Below, piece by piece: positions 8,770 to 19,059 of a DNA stretch of 64,000 bases. Both the position numbers and the translations under genes were made by a program. Each line of letters begins with the position of its first letter. Position 1 is the first letter of the stretch. The DNA comes from Bacteroidaceae bacterium. Its GTDB lineage: Bacteria; Bacteroidota; Bacteroidia; Bacteroidales; Bacteroidaceae. The notes under the pieces are model-generated. The model was not told the origin of the DNA. It ran no database searches and saw only the letters and a program-made list of their open reading frames with translations. The stretch lies in NCBI GenBank assembly GCA_017416705.1, contig JAFQBG010000003.1, positions 182,730 to 246,729 on the forward strand, written 5' to 3'.

Positions 8770-9380
8770 AAATAATAGCAGTTGGCAAAAACTATGCGGC
8801 TCATGCCTTGGAATTTGACGGCACGGTTGGGACACCGGCCGAGCCTATGATATTCATGAAACCCGATTCGGCTATTCTGAAAAACGGCAAGCATTTTTAT
8901 CTTCCCGATTGGTTGGGACAGGTCGATTACGAATGTGAGGTCGTGGTGCGCATAAACAAATTGGGACGTAGCATACCGGCACGCTTTGCGCATCGCTACT
9001 ACGACGCTGTGACGGTGGGCATCGACTTCACCGCTCGCGACTTGCAACGCCGTTTCATTGCCGAGGGTGCGCCTTGGGAACTGTCCAAAGGCTTCGACTG
9101 CTCGGCTGTGCTTGGCGAGTTCAAGCCCATAGAGAATTACAACCTTGCGGCATTGGATTTCTCGCTCACCATAAACGACAAGGTGGTGCAGCAGGCCAAC
9201 ACATCGCAGATGCTCTTCGGCGTGGACAAGATAGTGGAATATGTGAGCCGTTTTTGCACACTGAAAACGGGCGACCTCATATTCACCGGTACGCCGGCAG
9301 GAGTGGCCCCGGTTGCCATAGGCGACCATTTGAAAGGTTTTTTGGGAGAGGAAAAAGTTCTTGATTTTCATGTACGATGA
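8766..9380 (+). CDS. Fumarylacetoacetate hydrolase family protein (FAHD1-like)
   Basis: Cytoplasmic metal-dependent hydrolase or decarboxylase of the fumarylacetoacetase C-terminal fold; FAHD1-like members act on acylpyruvates or oxaloacetate. 204 residues, the usual length of the single-domain group. Metal ligands are visible as E56 and E58 (DYECEV) and D87 (GIDFTARD). The C-terminal signature GDLIFTGTPAGV is intact. It overlaps rex by four bases and porU by four bases, so the three are one transcriptional unit. True substrate unknown. Confidence 0.88.
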   Translation: MKIIAVGKNYAAHALEFDGTVGTPAEPMIFMKPDSAILKNGKHFYLPDWLGQVDYECEVVVRINKLGRSIPARFAHRYYDAVTVGIDFTARDLQRRFIAEGAPWELSKGFDCSAVLGEFKPIENYNLAALDFSLTINDKVVQQANTSQMLFGVDKIVEYVSRFCTLKTGDLIFTGTPAGVAPVAIGDHLKGFLGEEKVLDFHVR

Positions 9381-12300
9381 TGAAAAATTTTAGATATATG
9401 TTATTGGTGCTTGCCGCTCTATGTGTGCAGGCCAAAGCACAATTTACCGAAATCGATTGGTCGATATTCGAACACGACAGTGTGCTGCCGCGCTACTCCG
9501 TCTCTTTGGCGTTGGGCGACGACTATCAGTTGTACGACTATAAAGTACATGTGGAGTATCCCGAGTTTGAACGCATGAGCAATGCCGAAATTCGTCGATA
9601 TGCCTTGAAGTCTATGCGCGATAGTTTGCCCGAATATCCTCGCGTGGAATACTCGGTCGGTGTGTCGGCAAAAAAAGGCTATCTGGATGTGGCATTTATA
9701 CCGGTGGTGTGTGTCGAGAACGTGTTCTACAAGATAAATTCGTTCAAATTGGTTGTCGATAGCGGCTTCGACATTGCATCGTCGATGTCGCGCATAGCAT
9801 CGCGGGCAACATCCTCGTCACGATATACCCAAAATTCCCGATTATCGCAGGGGAAATGGGTAAAAATTAAAGTAGAAAAGGATGGCGTACATAAAATAAC
9901 CCGTTCCGAGCTTTCGAGAATGGGTTTCAGAAATCCCGAGAAAGTGCGTCTGTTTGGTTATGGTGGTCATGTGCTGCCCGAGAAAAATATACACGAACTG
10001 CCCGACGACCTGCCCGAAGTGCCACTGTGGCGCGAGCAAGACTATCTGCTGTTCTATGCCGACGGAGTGGAAAAATGGGAATATAAATCGGGACGTTTTG
10101 TGCATTACCGAAACCAATACTCGGAGTATGGCTGTTACTTCCTGACCGAGAGCGACGAGGCACCGGCAACCTTCCCCAAGGAGACTATGGAGGCTACAAT
10201 GGAGCGGGTGTACGACACCTATCCCGCATACGCGCTGCACGAAAAAGACGAAAAATCGCTATCGACATACGGTCGTGTGATGCTCGAAAACTATAATTAT
10301 GCCGGTGGACGCAGTGTCAGCTATCGGTTCGACATACAAGGGGTGGCCGAGCCGCGTGCAACCCTCGATGTGGCCTTTGGCAGCAACGCAACGTCGGAAA
10401 GCAGCGTGGCTGTGGAGTTGAACGGCAATTCGGCGGGCTCGCTCAGAGTATCCAAAGCCTCCTCGACCGAACATGGCCGTATAGCGCAGACTACAATTGC
10501 CATAACAGAGGGCTTTGCCGACGACCCAACGGTGAAACTGACACACAAGGTCAATGAGGCTTCGTTGTCGGGACACCTCGACTATATACGTCTGAACTAC
10601 ACCCGTCGTCTTGCCCTGTATGGCTCGAACACCCTGTTCAGGGGTTCAGGCACATACGGCAACGCCCGGTTCGACATATCAAAAGCCAATGCAACAACCC
10701 ACGTGTGGCGGGTTACCGACCCTTCGGCAACAACAGAACTCGTGGGAACGCTGTCGGGCGATTGCTACTCGGTGGTGGCGCCTGCATCGCGCAACGAAAA
10801 ACTTGTGGCAGTGGACGTGAAAGGCACATTCCCCTCGGTGACGGTGGTGGGCGACGTTGTCAACCAAAATCTGCATGCCATGGAACAGGTCGATATGGTT
10901 ATCATAGTGCCATCGAACGGCAAGTTCCTGCCGGCAGCCGAAAAACTTGCGCAGGCACACACAGACAACGATGGACTGAAAGTGTATGTGGTTACTGCCG
11001 AACAGGTATATAACGAATTCTCCTCGGGAACACCCGATGCCACAGCCTATCGCCGTTTGATGAAAATGTTGTACGACAGGGCTGCTTCGGCCGACGATGC
11101 ACCCAAATATCTGCTGCTGTTCGGCGACGGACTCACCGACAATCGTCTTATAGGCTATCCGCGATACAAGCAGGAGGATATGCTCCTCACCTACCAGTCG
11201 GAAAACTCGGTCAGTACGGTCGATTCGTATGTGCTGGAAGACTACTATGGCTTTTTGGACGACGGCGAGGGGGGCGATTTCCTGCGTAACAAGATAGATA
11301 TATCGGTGGGTCGTATTCCGGCGCAAAGTGTCGTGGAGGCCGATGGTGTCGTGAATAAACTCGTCACATACATGCGCAACGAGCATCCGGGCCCTTGGCA
11401 GAATGTAATAACGCTTATGGCCGACGATGGCGATAAGGATGTGCCCAATGTGCACATGAAGGATGCCGATAGAATAGCAAAAATGCTCACCGAGGAGTTC
11501 CCGTCGTATGTACTCGACATAATATATTGGGATAACTATCCGTTGGAGGTTCTGACAACAGGTAACAGCTACCCGCTTGTGAACGAGGCTATATACAACC
11601 GCATGGAGCAGGGCGCGCTCATCATGAACTACTCGGGACACGGTAGTGCCAACCTGTTATCGCACGAAATGTCGTGGCAGGTGTCCGACATGGCAAATGT
11701 GTCGTCGGTGCGCACACCGTTCTGGGTGACAGCCTCGTGCGACATATCGCCGTTCGACTTGGGTAACGGCTCGTTGGGCGAAACGGCTATCCTGAACCCC
11801 AACGGCGCCGCAATAGGATTGTTCACCAGCACACGTACAGTGTACCAAAGCTATAACAACGTAATAAACAGAGCCTTCATGAGGGCGTTGCTGACATTGA
11901 ACGCAGACGGCTCGTTGCCCTCGGTGGGTGATGCCATAAGAATAGCAAAATGTAACATGGTGAACCAAAATCTGGACCTTTCCACAAACAAACTGCAATT
12001 TATATTGCTGGGCGACCCTGCACTGCGCCTGAATATGCCGCAATACAAGGTGGTATTGGAAAAATTCAACGATGCGCCTGTGACAACAACCGGACAGGTG
12101 TCGGCAGGAGGAAATATTCTTGTCGAGGGCTACGTGGCAAAAATGGATGGCACACCGGCTACCGACTTTACAGGATTGGTATTTCCCACGCTCTACGACT
12201 GTATCGAGGATATTACCACACTCGATAACACCGGCTTAGGGGCATTTAACTACACTGCATATACAAACAGACTGTTCACAGGCAGCGACTCGGTGAAAAA

Positions 12301-13129
12301 CGGCCGTTTCAAATTGAGCATGCCTGTGCCACTCGATATAAGTTATAGGAACGAGCAAGGCCTGTTGAATATTTTTGCAATAGACACGCTGGGAGTGTCG
12401 GCACAAGGCTATTTCGATAATTTCAACGTGGGCGGTACGGCGTCGGAGATACTTGACGACGGCAAGGGCCCCGAAATAAAAATGTATCTGAACACACCCG
12501 ATTTTGCCGATGGCGACGAGGTGAACGCTACCCCCTATCTATATGCCGAACTATATGACGAGAATGGTATAAACACCGTGGGTACGGGTATAGGACACGA
12601 TATTATGGTGATTGTGAACAATGATAAGAAACATACTTATAACTTAAATAATATGTTCACCCCCGTCGAGGGTAATTATAAACGTGGCACATTGGAACTG
12701 TTGCTGAACGAATTGCCCGCCGGCGAGCATACGCTCATTCTGCGTGCATGGGATTTGTTCAATAACTCCTCCACCGACACGCTGCGTTTCACAGTGTCTC
12801 CTTCGCTGGCCCCCGAGCTTGTCGATGTGACGCTGTCGTCTAATCCGCTTCATTCGGGGCGCACCATGTATTTTGCGGTTACGCATAACAGGCCATACAG
12901 TGAACTCGATATCACATTGGAGATATTTAACTTCCAAGGACAGATGCTGTGGAAACATACCGAGAAATCGGTGGCGACAGGAATAGTATCTACCATAGAA
13001 TGGAATGTGGCAGGCCAAGGAGGGCAACCGCTGTCGGCAGGTGTCTATCTGTACCGGATATATCTGTCGTCGGGCGGTGGCAGTGAGCGGTCGAAAACAG
13101 GAAAAATTTTGGTATTGAACAATAAATAG
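9377..13129 (+). CDS. porU: Type IX secretion system sortase PorU (peptidase C25 family)
   Basis: Outer-membrane-associated sortase of the T9SS; it removes the C-terminal sorting domain of cargo and attaches it to A-LPS, working with PorV. 1250 residues. Signal peptide MMKNFRYMLLVLAALCVQAKA; long N-terminal beta-rich region; gingipain-like C25 domain with catalytic His755 (NYSGHGS) and Cys788 (TASCDIS). An Ig-like part and a C-terminal sorting-domain-like end (GVYLYRIYL..SKTGKILVL) follow. Porphyromonas gingivalis has the same porU-porV-ispF order from memory. No frameshift or missing catalytic residue. Confidence 0.95.
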   Translation: MMKNFRYMLLVLAALCVQAKAQFTEIDWSIFEHDSVLPRYSVSLALGDDYQLYDYKVHVEYPEFERMSNAEIRRYALKSMRDSLPEYPRVEYSVGVSAKKGYLDVAFIPVVCVENVFYKINSFKLVVDSGFDIASSMSRIASRATSSSRYTQNSRLSQGKWVKIKVEKDGVHKITRSELSRMGFRNPEKVRLFGYGGHVLPEKNIHELPDDLPEVPLWREQDYLLFYADGVEKWEYKSGRFVHYRNQYSEYGCYFLTESDEAPATFPKETMEATMERVYDTYPAYALHEKDEKSLSTYGRVMLENYNYAGGRSVSYRFDIQGVAEPRATLDVAFGSNATSESSVAVELNGNSAGSLRVSKASSTEHGRIAQTTIAITEGFADDPTVKLTHKVNEASLSGHLDYIRLNYTRRLALYGSNTLFRGSGTYGNARFDISKANATTHVWRVTDPSATTELVGTLSGDCYSVVAPASRNEKLVAVDVKGTFPSVTVVGDVVNQNLHAMEQVDMVIIVPSNGKFLPAAEKLAQAHTDNDGLKVYVVTAEQVYNEFSSGTPDATAYRRLMKMLYDRAASADDAPKYLLLFGDGLTDNRLIGYPRYKQEDMLLTYQSENSVSTVDSYVLEDYYGFLDDGEGGDFLRNKIDISVGRIPAQSVVEADGVVNKLVTYMRNEHPGPWQNVITLMADDGDKDVPNVHMKDADRIAKMLTEEFPSYVLDIIYWDNYPLEVLTTGNSYPLVNEAIYNRMEQGALIMNYSGHGSANLLSHEMSWQVSDMANVSSVRTPFWVTASCDISPFDLGNGSLGETAILNPNGAAIGLFTSTRTVYQSYNNVINRAFMRALLTLNADGSLPSVGDAIRIAKCNMVNQNLDLSTNKLQFILLGDPALRLNMPQYKVVLEKFNDAPVTTTGQVSAGGNILVEGYVAKMDGTPATDFTGLVFPTLYDCIEDITTLDNTGLGAFNYTAYTNRLFTGSDSVKNGRFKLSMPVPLDISYRNEQGLLNIFAIDTLGVSAQGYFDNFNVGGTASEILDDGKGPEIKMYLNTPDFADGDEVNATPYLYAELYDENGINTVGTGIGHDIMVIVNNDKKHTYNLNNMFTPVEGNYKRGTLELLLNELPAGEHTLILRAWDLFNNSSTDTLRFTVSPSLAPELVDVTLSSNPLHSGRTMYFAVTHNRPYSELDITLEIFNFQGQMLWKHTEKSVATGIVSTIEWNVAGQGGQPLSAGVYLYRIYLSSGGGSERSKTGKILVLNNK

Positions 13130-13192
13130 GCGAAAAATAAGTTTTAATATATACGCAGTGTTTTTAACGAAATAAAATAGTATTTATATAAT

Positions 13193-14374
13193 ATGAAAAG
13201 TAGATTAATAATAATATTCGCTGTTATGTTGTGTGCCTATTCGGCGCACGCCCAGAAAGACCAGTTCAATCCGGTGCACACAGGTGTGACATCCTTGTCG
13301 ATTGCTCCCGATGCACGCGCAGGTGCCATGGGTGACGTGGGTGTGGCTACCGAGCCCGATGTCAATTCGCAATATTGGAATCCGGCGAAATATCCGTTCT
13401 GTATAGCTCGTGCCGGCTTGTCCATGTCATATACTCCTTGGCTGCGTCAGTTGGTGAGCGATATCGACCTTGCATACGTGGCAGGCTTCTATCGCATTGG
13501 AGAGTATTCGGCAGTCAGCGGTTCGCTTACCTATTTCTCGTTGGGCGAGGTGTTTGCCGATGAATATACCATAAAACCCTATGAGTTTGCTGTGGATGTA
13601 GCCTATTCGCGCATGTTGTCCGAAACTTTTTCGGCTGCCGTTGCACTGCGTTATATTCACTCCGACCTGCAATATGACTATGCCGAGGATATGGAGCCTG
13701 CTTCGGCTTTTGCTGCCGACATTGCCCTGTATTACAATAACTACATAATGATAGGCAACAGGGAGTGTTTGTTGGGCTTGGGTGCAAATATTTCGAACAT
13801 AGGTAGCAAAATATCGTATGACGGGGGCAATACCAATGAGTTTATCCCTACCAATTTGCGTATAGGTGGCTCTATACTTATCCCCATAGACGAATACAAT
13901 ACAATAGCCATCAGCGCCGACCTGAACAAACTGCTTGTGCCTACTCGTCCCACCTATGAGCAGTTCCTCGAAGAAATGCAATATGAGTCGGGCGATAACT
14001 CGCACTATTCTGAGTATCAGGATTGGCTTACATCGGAGGGCTACAACGATATATCTTCAATATCGGGTATATTCAAATCGTTTAACGATGCTCCCGGCGG
14101 TTTTGGCGAGGAATTGAAGGAGATATATGGCGGTATAGGTGTGGAATATTGCTATAATCAGCAATTTACATTGCGTGGCGGTTACCACTACGAGCATGAA
14201 TTCAAAGGCAATAGAAAATACTATACACTTGGAGCCGGTTTCAAGATGAGCGTATTCTCGCTGGATGCGGCATATCTTATATCGGCGGCACAAAGCAATC
14301 CGCTCGACCAGACACTGCGTTTCTCGCTCTCGTTCGACATGGATGGGCTAAGGGATATGTTCGGACGTCGATAA
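13193..14374 (+). CDS. porV: Type IX secretion system outer-membrane protein PorV (LptO)
   Basis: FadL-like outer-membrane barrel that shuttles T9SS cargo from the translocon to the PorU attachment complex. 393 residues. Signal peptide (MKSRLIIIFAVMLCAYSAHA), then the family N-terminus TGVTSLSIAPDARAGAMGDVGVAT with NSQYWNPAK, alternating aromatic beta strands, and a terminal strand ending in FSLSFDMDGL. It lies 63 bases after porU on the same strand. Confidence 0.94.
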   Translation: MKSRLIIIFAVMLCAYSAHAQKDQFNPVHTGVTSLSIAPDARAGAMGDVGVATEPDVNSQYWNPAKYPFCIARAGLSMSYTPWLRQLVSDIDLAYVAGFYRIGEYSAVSGSLTYFSLGEVFADEYTIKPYEFAVDVAYSRMLSETFSAAVALRYIHSDLQYDYAEDMEPASAFAADIALYYNNYIMIGNRECLLGLGANISNIGSKISYDGGNTNEFIPTNLRIGGSILIPIDEYNTIAISADLNKLLVPTRPTYEQFLEEMQYESGDNSHYSEYQDWLTSEGYNDISSISGIFKSFNDAPGGFGEELKEIYGGIGVEYCYNQQFTLRGGYHYEHEFKGNRKYYTLGAGFKMSVFSLDAAYLISAAQSNPLDQTLRFSLSFDMDGLRDMFGRR

Positions 14375-14390
14375 ATAGATAGAATACAAT

Positions 14391-14864
14391 ATGATACGTG
14401 TCGGTTTTGGTATGGATGTCCATAGGTTCGCCGCAGGACGCGAATTGTGGATAGGCGGGGTGAAAATCCCATACGAATATGGTCTTGACGGGCATTCCGA
14501 TGCCGATGTCTTGATACATGCTATATGCGATGCTTTGTTGGGGGCTGCCAATTTGCGCGACATAGGTTTCCAGTTTCCCGATAATTCCGATGAATTCCTG
14601 AATATCGACAGCAAAATATTGCTCAGCCGCACCTGCAAGCTGTTGACGGAAAAGGGCTATCGCATAGGAAATATCGATGCTACGGTGGCGGCACAGGCTC
14701 CCAAACTGAACCCGCATATCCCGTCGATGCAACAGGCTATGGCTGCTGTTATGGGTGTAGATGCCGATATGGTGTCGATAAAGGCTACCACAACCGAAAA
14801 ACTTGGCTACGAGGGTCGGAAGGAGGGTATAACAGCCTATGCCGTTGTGCTTATAGAAAAATGA
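14391..14864 (+). CDS. ispF: 2-C-methyl-D-erythritol 2,4-cyclodiphosphate synthase
   Basis: MEP-pathway enzyme making the cyclic diphosphate on the way to isoprenoid precursors; cytoplasmic trimer. 157 residues, normal. Metal ligands D9 and H11 (GMDVHRF) and H43 (DADVLIHA) are present, as is the C-terminal KATTTEKLG segment. It follows porV by 16 bases and overlaps the next gene by four bases (ATGA). Confidence 0.96.
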   Translation: MIRVGFGMDVHRFAAGRELWIGGVKIPYEYGLDGHSDADVLIHAICDALLGAANLRDIGFQFPDNSDEFLNIDSKILLSRTCKLLTEKGYRIGNIDATVAAQAPKLNPHIPSMQQAMAAVMGVDADMVSIKATTTEKLGYEGRKEGITAYAVVLIEK

Positions 14865-15703
14865 TAGATAAAAAACCACAAGAAATATCCAAAATCATTG
14901 CCGTCATGCTTGTGTCGGTGATGATTTTTTCGTCATGCGCCTCGCTCTCCCCGACAGGGGTGGGGCGTGTAAAACGCTATACGTTGCATAGCGACAGACT
15001 GCCCGAGGCGTTCGATGGTTTGAGCATCGCATATATGTCGGATATTCATTATCCAAGTAAGTTTACACGAAAAAGGTTGGGCAAGGTTGTGGCTTGCCTA
15101 AGCGGCTTGCAGCCGGAACTGTTGTTGTTGGGCGGCGACTATGTGACCATGACGGCACATGCCGACGAACTGTTCGACTCCCTTGCATCGGTGAAAACGC
15201 GCTATGGCATATTCGCGGTGTGGGGTAATCACGAAAACAAAAGACGCGATGCGGTGGCTCGTGCAATGGCACAGCATGGGGTGCGTCTGCTTGCCGACGA
15301 AGAACATTTTGTTGTTTGCGAGGGCGATACCTTGCGCCTGCTTGGCATTGCCGACTCCTTCGATGCCGACAAGGTGCCGCAATCCTCTTGTGCCACCGAC
15401 CTGTTTACGATACTCTTGGCACATACCCCCGATTATGCGCAGGACACCAATGCGGCTGCCGACCTTGTCCTCTCGGGGCATACTCATGGAGGGCAGGTGA
15501 GCCTCTTGGGGCTATACACCCCTATTAAAAACACGCACTACGGCACGCGCTTCCTTCGTGGGTTGAACCATACCGACAAAGGGGTGCCGGTGATAACGAC
15601 AAACGGAGTGGGCACGTCGCGCCGCAAGATACGTTGGTGCGTGCCAAGCGAAATTGTCTTGGTGACACTGCGTGCAACGGATGAAAAAACGAAAAACGAA
15701 TAG
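14861..15703 (+). CDS. Membrane-anchored metallophosphoesterase (YkuE-like)
   Basis: Calcineurin-like phosphoesterase with a hydrophobic N-terminus ending in a likely lipobox (FSSCAS, Cys about 26). All five metal motifs are visible in order: SDIHY, GGDYV, GNHEN, a late His (LLAHTPD) and SGHTHGG. YkuE-type proteins of this layout act on lipid head-group phosphates such as UDP-diacylglucosamine, so a role in envelope lipid metabolism is possible but unproved. Coupled to ispF by a four-base overlap. Confidence 0.85.
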   Translation: MIDKKPQEISKIIAVMLVSVMIFSSCASLSPTGVGRVKRYTLHSDRLPEAFDGLSIAYMSDIHYPSKFTRKRLGKVVACLSGLQPELLLLGGDYVTMTAHADELFDSLASVKTRYGIFAVWGNHENKRRDAVARAMAQHGVRLLADEEHFVVCEGDTLRLLGIADSFDADKVPQSSCATDLFTILLAHTPDYAQDTNAAADLVLSGHTHGGQVSLLGLYTPIKNTHYGTRFLRGLNHTDKGVPVITTNGVGTSRRKIRWCVPSEIVLVTLRATDEKTKNE

Positions 15704-15729
15704 GCAAGTTATATAGAAAAATATTTACA

Positions 15730-16797
15730 ATGAACAGTATGAAACAATGTGACGATATATATATGCGACGTTGTTTGCAGCTTGCCGCCAACGGGGCAGG
15801 CAGCACATCGCCCAATCCCATGGTGGGTGCGGTGATAGTGTGCGACGGACGTATAATAGGCGAGGGCTATCATATACGTGCAGGCGAGCCTCATGCCGAA
15901 GTGAACGCTGTGCGCTCCGTAGCAGAATGTGACAAGCATCTGCTGAAAAAATCCACAATGTATGTCAGTTTGGAGCCCTGCTCCCATTTTGGCAAAACAC
16001 CCCCATGCTGCGACCTCATAATATCGTGTGGAATACCGCGTGTGGTTATAGGAACCACCGATAGCAATTCGCAGGTGAACGGCAATGGCATAAAACGCAT
16101 GAAGGCTGCCGGAATAGATGTTACGGTGGGCCTGCTGAGTGACGAATTATTTCGATTAAATCGTAGTTTTTTTACTTTGCATGGCTCCTCGCGCCCCTAT
16201 ATAACACTGAAATGGGCCGAGACACAGGATGGGTTCATAGACACCCTCCGCACCGAAGGCGATGCGCTTAAAATATCCAATAGCGGCTCTATGCTTGCGG
16301 TGCATAAATTGCGTGCCGAACACGATGCCATATTGGTGGGCACGCGAACAGCCTTGTCGGACAATCCGTCGCTAACCCTCAGGCATTGGGCCGGCAGAAC
16401 CCCCTTGCGGCTTGTGATAGACCGAAAAAACGTTCTGCCAACAACCGTTAAATTGTTCGATGGAAGCGCACCGACTGTGGTATATACGATGAACCCCGTA
16501 AATGGTAAATTCAGTGAAAATATTGAACAAGTGCGCATAACAGGCGAGCGTTCGGTGGCACTGCAAATTGTGGAGCATTTGGCTTCGAGGAACATAAACA
16601 GCCTGCTTGTCGAGGGTGGGGCATACACCTTGCAACGTTTTATAGATGAGGCCCTTTGGGATGAGATACGCGTGGAACGAAATCCGCGCCTGACAGTGGG
16701 CGACGGTGTTAAATCGCCTATACTGCCCGAAGGAGTGAAAATGGAGCGTTCGCTCTGTTTTGGTAACGAAATATTCTGTTTTACCCCGTTAAAATAG
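15730..16797 (+). CDS. ribD: Bifunctional diaminohydroxyphosphoribosylaminopyrimidine deaminase / reductase
   Basis: Riboflavin synthesis, two successive steps in one cytoplasmic protein. 355 residues: N-terminal cytidine-deaminase-like domain with zinc motifs PHAEVNA and PCSHFGKTPPCC, then the NADPH-dependent reductase domain from about residue 150 (RPYITLKWAETQDG, LLVEGGAYTLQRF). The start could also be the Met four codons later (15739). It lies 26 bases behind the phosphoesterase. Confidence 0.95.
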   Translation: MNSMKQCDDIYMRRCLQLAANGAGSTSPNPMVGAVIVCDGRIIGEGYHIRAGEPHAEVNAVRSVAECDKHLLKKSTMYVSLEPCSHFGKTPPCCDLIISCGIPRVVIGTTDSNSQVNGNGIKRMKAAGIDVTVGLLSDELFRLNRSFFTLHGSSRPYITLKWAETQDGFIDTLRTEGDALKISNSGSMLAVHKLRAEHDAILVGTRTALSDNPSLTLRHWAGRTPLRLVIDRKNVLPTTVKLFDGSAPTVVYTMNPVNGKFSENIEQVRITGERSVALQIVEHLASRNINSLLVEGGAYTLQRFIDEALWDEIRVERNPRLTVGDGVKSPILPEGVKMERSLCFGNEIFCFTPLK

Positions 16798-16900
16798 CTA
16801 AATAATTATAAATAACGCGCGAAATGTAGGTATATACCAAAAAATGTTGCTAATTTTGTAGGTTGAAATCGAATAATAATATTTACGGATTTAAAAATCT

Positions 16901-18322
16901 ATGAAAAAACAGTTGGCAATATATCTGGCAATGTGCGCAATGGCGTTAGCCTGCGTCTCTTGCTTGGGCGATGATAACGAAGATTCTGTAATAGTATATC
17001 CCTATGCTTCGCTGCTATCGTTCTCGGTAGGTAATATGGAGCTTCCTGTCTCTACGGTTACCGATGAGGGCAAGGATACTACGATAATAAAATTAGTTGC
17101 AGGCAGCGCATATAGCTTTGTAATCGACGACAAGAATATGCAGGTGTACAACCGCGACTCGTTGCCCAAGGGGTGCAACGTGTCGAAAGTAATCACCTAT
17201 GTGTCGTGCGACGGCATTCCCTATTTTTACCAGCCCGAGAGCGATACGTTTGAACCGGTCTCTTCGTCGGACAGCATAGATTTTACATCACCTCGCAGGT
17301 TGCTCATAGCCTCGACCGACGGTACATATATGCGCGAATACACAGTGACGCTGAATGTACATAGCGTTGACCCCGAGGAGATGTCTTGGTATTCGCTTGC
17401 CACTCCCGCAGTGGACAAACCGGTGCGTGCTATTCCTTTCAAAGACAAATTGTTGCTTTATGGCTGTAACGCCGCCGGCGAGGCTGTCGTTGCTGCTTCG
17501 ACGCTGTCGGGCGACCCTTCGTGGGGTGCACCCGCTGCCATATCGGCCGGGCTCGATGAAAAAGCGTTGAACACCGTAACGTTGTTCAACGAGACACTCT
17601 ACATGGCGCAAGCCGACGGAAAATTGGCACAGTCGGCCGATGGATATGTGTGGGAGTATGCGACAGGAACAACTGCATACAGCGCGAATGCCGCAGGCTT
17701 TAACTTGAAAACATTGTTGGCGGCATCGCAACAAGATGGCAAAATGTGGGCTGTGGCAAGCATAGACGGAGCAGCGGCAGACTCCATTGTATATACCACC
17801 GACGGAATAAATTTTGTGACAACGACAGCCGTGGAGCAGGATTTCCCCTGCCACAAGGTGTCGTCGGCAGTCTATCCGCTCACTACCAACGCCGATATAA
17901 CACGCTATGTGTTAGTTGGTTACGCTACATCGCAAACCGATGCCGCCCCGGTGGTGTGGAGCAAATTATCAACCGAGGACTATTGGATGCAGCTTGTTTC
18001 CGACGGCGATAAAAAATATAATTGTCCGGCACTCGAAAATCTTACCGTGCTGCACTACGACGGCATGTTGTATGCGTTTGGCGGCACCGGTGTTGTTGCC
18101 GACGAGGAAATAAAGCCCTTTGCCGCGTTATATATGTCGCGCGACAACGGACTGACATGGCTGCAAGCCGATGACGAGTATATGAAACTGCCCGAAGCAT
18201 TGGCAGGCAGCGACGCACCCTATGCAGCAGTGGTGGATAATAACCATAGAATATGGATAATAACAGGCGGTGACACCCCACAGGTGTGGCGTGGCTCAAT
18301 AAACCGTTTGCAATTTCAATAA
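16901..18322 (+). CDS. DUF6242-type lipoprotein
   Basis: 473-residue lipoprotein of the DUF6242 type, function unknown. Lipobox ACVSC at residues 17-21, followed by LGDDNED; such acidic residues after the lipid Cys are the export signal of many surface lipoproteins in Bacteroidetes. An N-terminal beta-sandwich-like part (to about 160) precedes a C-terminal part with repeated short W/Y-containing strands, probably a sialidase-like or kelch-like propeller (FKDKLLLYG, FNETLYMAQ, LHYDGMLYAFGG). TAATTTTG at 16851-16858 is a good -7 element. It precedes porG by 26 bases. Confidence 0.75.
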   Translation: MKKQLAIYLAMCAMALACVSCLGDDNEDSVIVYPYASLLSFSVGNMELPVSTVTDEGKDTTIIKLVAGSAYSFVIDDKNMQVYNRDSLPKGCNVSKVITYVSCDGIPYFYQPESDTFEPVSSSDSIDFTSPRRLLIASTDGTYMREYTVTLNVHSVDPEEMSWYSLATPAVDKPVRAIPFKDKLLLYGCNAAGEAVVAASTLSGDPSWGAPAAISAGLDEKALNTVTLFNETLYMAQADGKLAQSADGYVWEYATGTTAYSANAAGFNLKTLLAASQQDGKMWAVASIDGAAADSIVYTTDGINFVTTTAVEQDFPCHKVSSAVYPLTTNADITRYVLVGYATSQTDAAPVVWSKLSTEDYWMQLVSDGDKKYNCPALENLTVLHYDGMLYAFGGTGVVADEEIKPFAALYMSRDNGLTWLQADDEYMKLPEALAGSDAPYAAVVDNNHRIWIITGGDTPQVWRGSINRLQFQ

Positions 18323-18348
18323 TCGAATAGTCGGCACAAATAAAACCC

Positions 18349-19050
18349 ATGATAAAACGGTTCGGTAAAATATATGTAATATTGTCGGGCATATTTATGT
18401 GCTTGGCACTACCGTTGCACTCCGAGGAATTGGAGTACAAGTACGAACTTGGCGGAATGACGGGTGGCAGTTTCTATCTTGGCGATGCAAACTATTCGGG
18501 CATGTTCAAGAACATGAACATCATGGGCGGTGTCGTGTGGCGATACAATTTCAATCCGCGCATGGTGCTGAAAACAAATCTGGCAATGGCACGTATATCG
18601 GGCGACACAGCAGGGGGCGAAAACAAATTCCCGGGTGGCGACACCGACTTCTCGCGTACAATATACGACCTTGGCGTGCAATTCGAATACAATTTCTTTG
18701 CCTATGGCGAGGGTACGGGCTACAAACGCACACACAGGCTGACCCCCTACATAATGGGCGGAATAGGTGCCACATTCGCTCCCGAACCGTTGGAGAGCGT
18801 GTTTACCCCAAACATAGCTGTCGGGGTGGGTGCAAAATACAAATTGGCTCCACGCTTGAACCTTGGCTGCGAATTGTCGTTCCGCATGACATTCAGCGAC
18901 AAACTCGACGTTACAAAATCGGATGCACCAATATTGGAGGACCCATACGACATAAAAAGCAGCGGAATGAAAAACAAAGACAGCTACTCATTCTTCGCTA
19001 TATTTTTGACTTACGATTTATCCCCTAAATACAGGGAATGTAATAATTGA
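18349..19050 (+). CDS. porG: Type IX secretion system protein PorG (DUF6089 outer-membrane barrel)
   Basis: 233-residue outer-membrane beta-barrel, N-terminal signal peptide, mature part opening with ELGGMTGGSFYLGDANYSGMF, typical of the DUF6089/PorG family. PorG is needed for the T9SS in P. gingivalis, where from memory it also lies directly before uppS and the Omp85 gene. The position (10 bases before uppS) supports the call. The barrel ends with the aromatic FFAIFLTYDL strand. Confidence 0.78.
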   Translation: MIKRFGKIYVILSGIFMCLALPLHSEELEYKYELGGMTGGSFYLGDANYSGMFKNMNIMGGVVWRYNFNPRMVLKTNLAMARISGDTAGGENKFPGGDTDFSRTIYDLGVQFEYNFFAYGEGTGYKRTHRLTPYIMGGIGATFAPEPLESVFTPNIAVGVGAKYKLAPRLNLGCELSFRMTFSDKLDVTKSDAPILEDPYDIKSSGMKNKDSYSFFAIFLTYDLSPKYRECNN

Positions 19051-19059
19051 TAGAACATC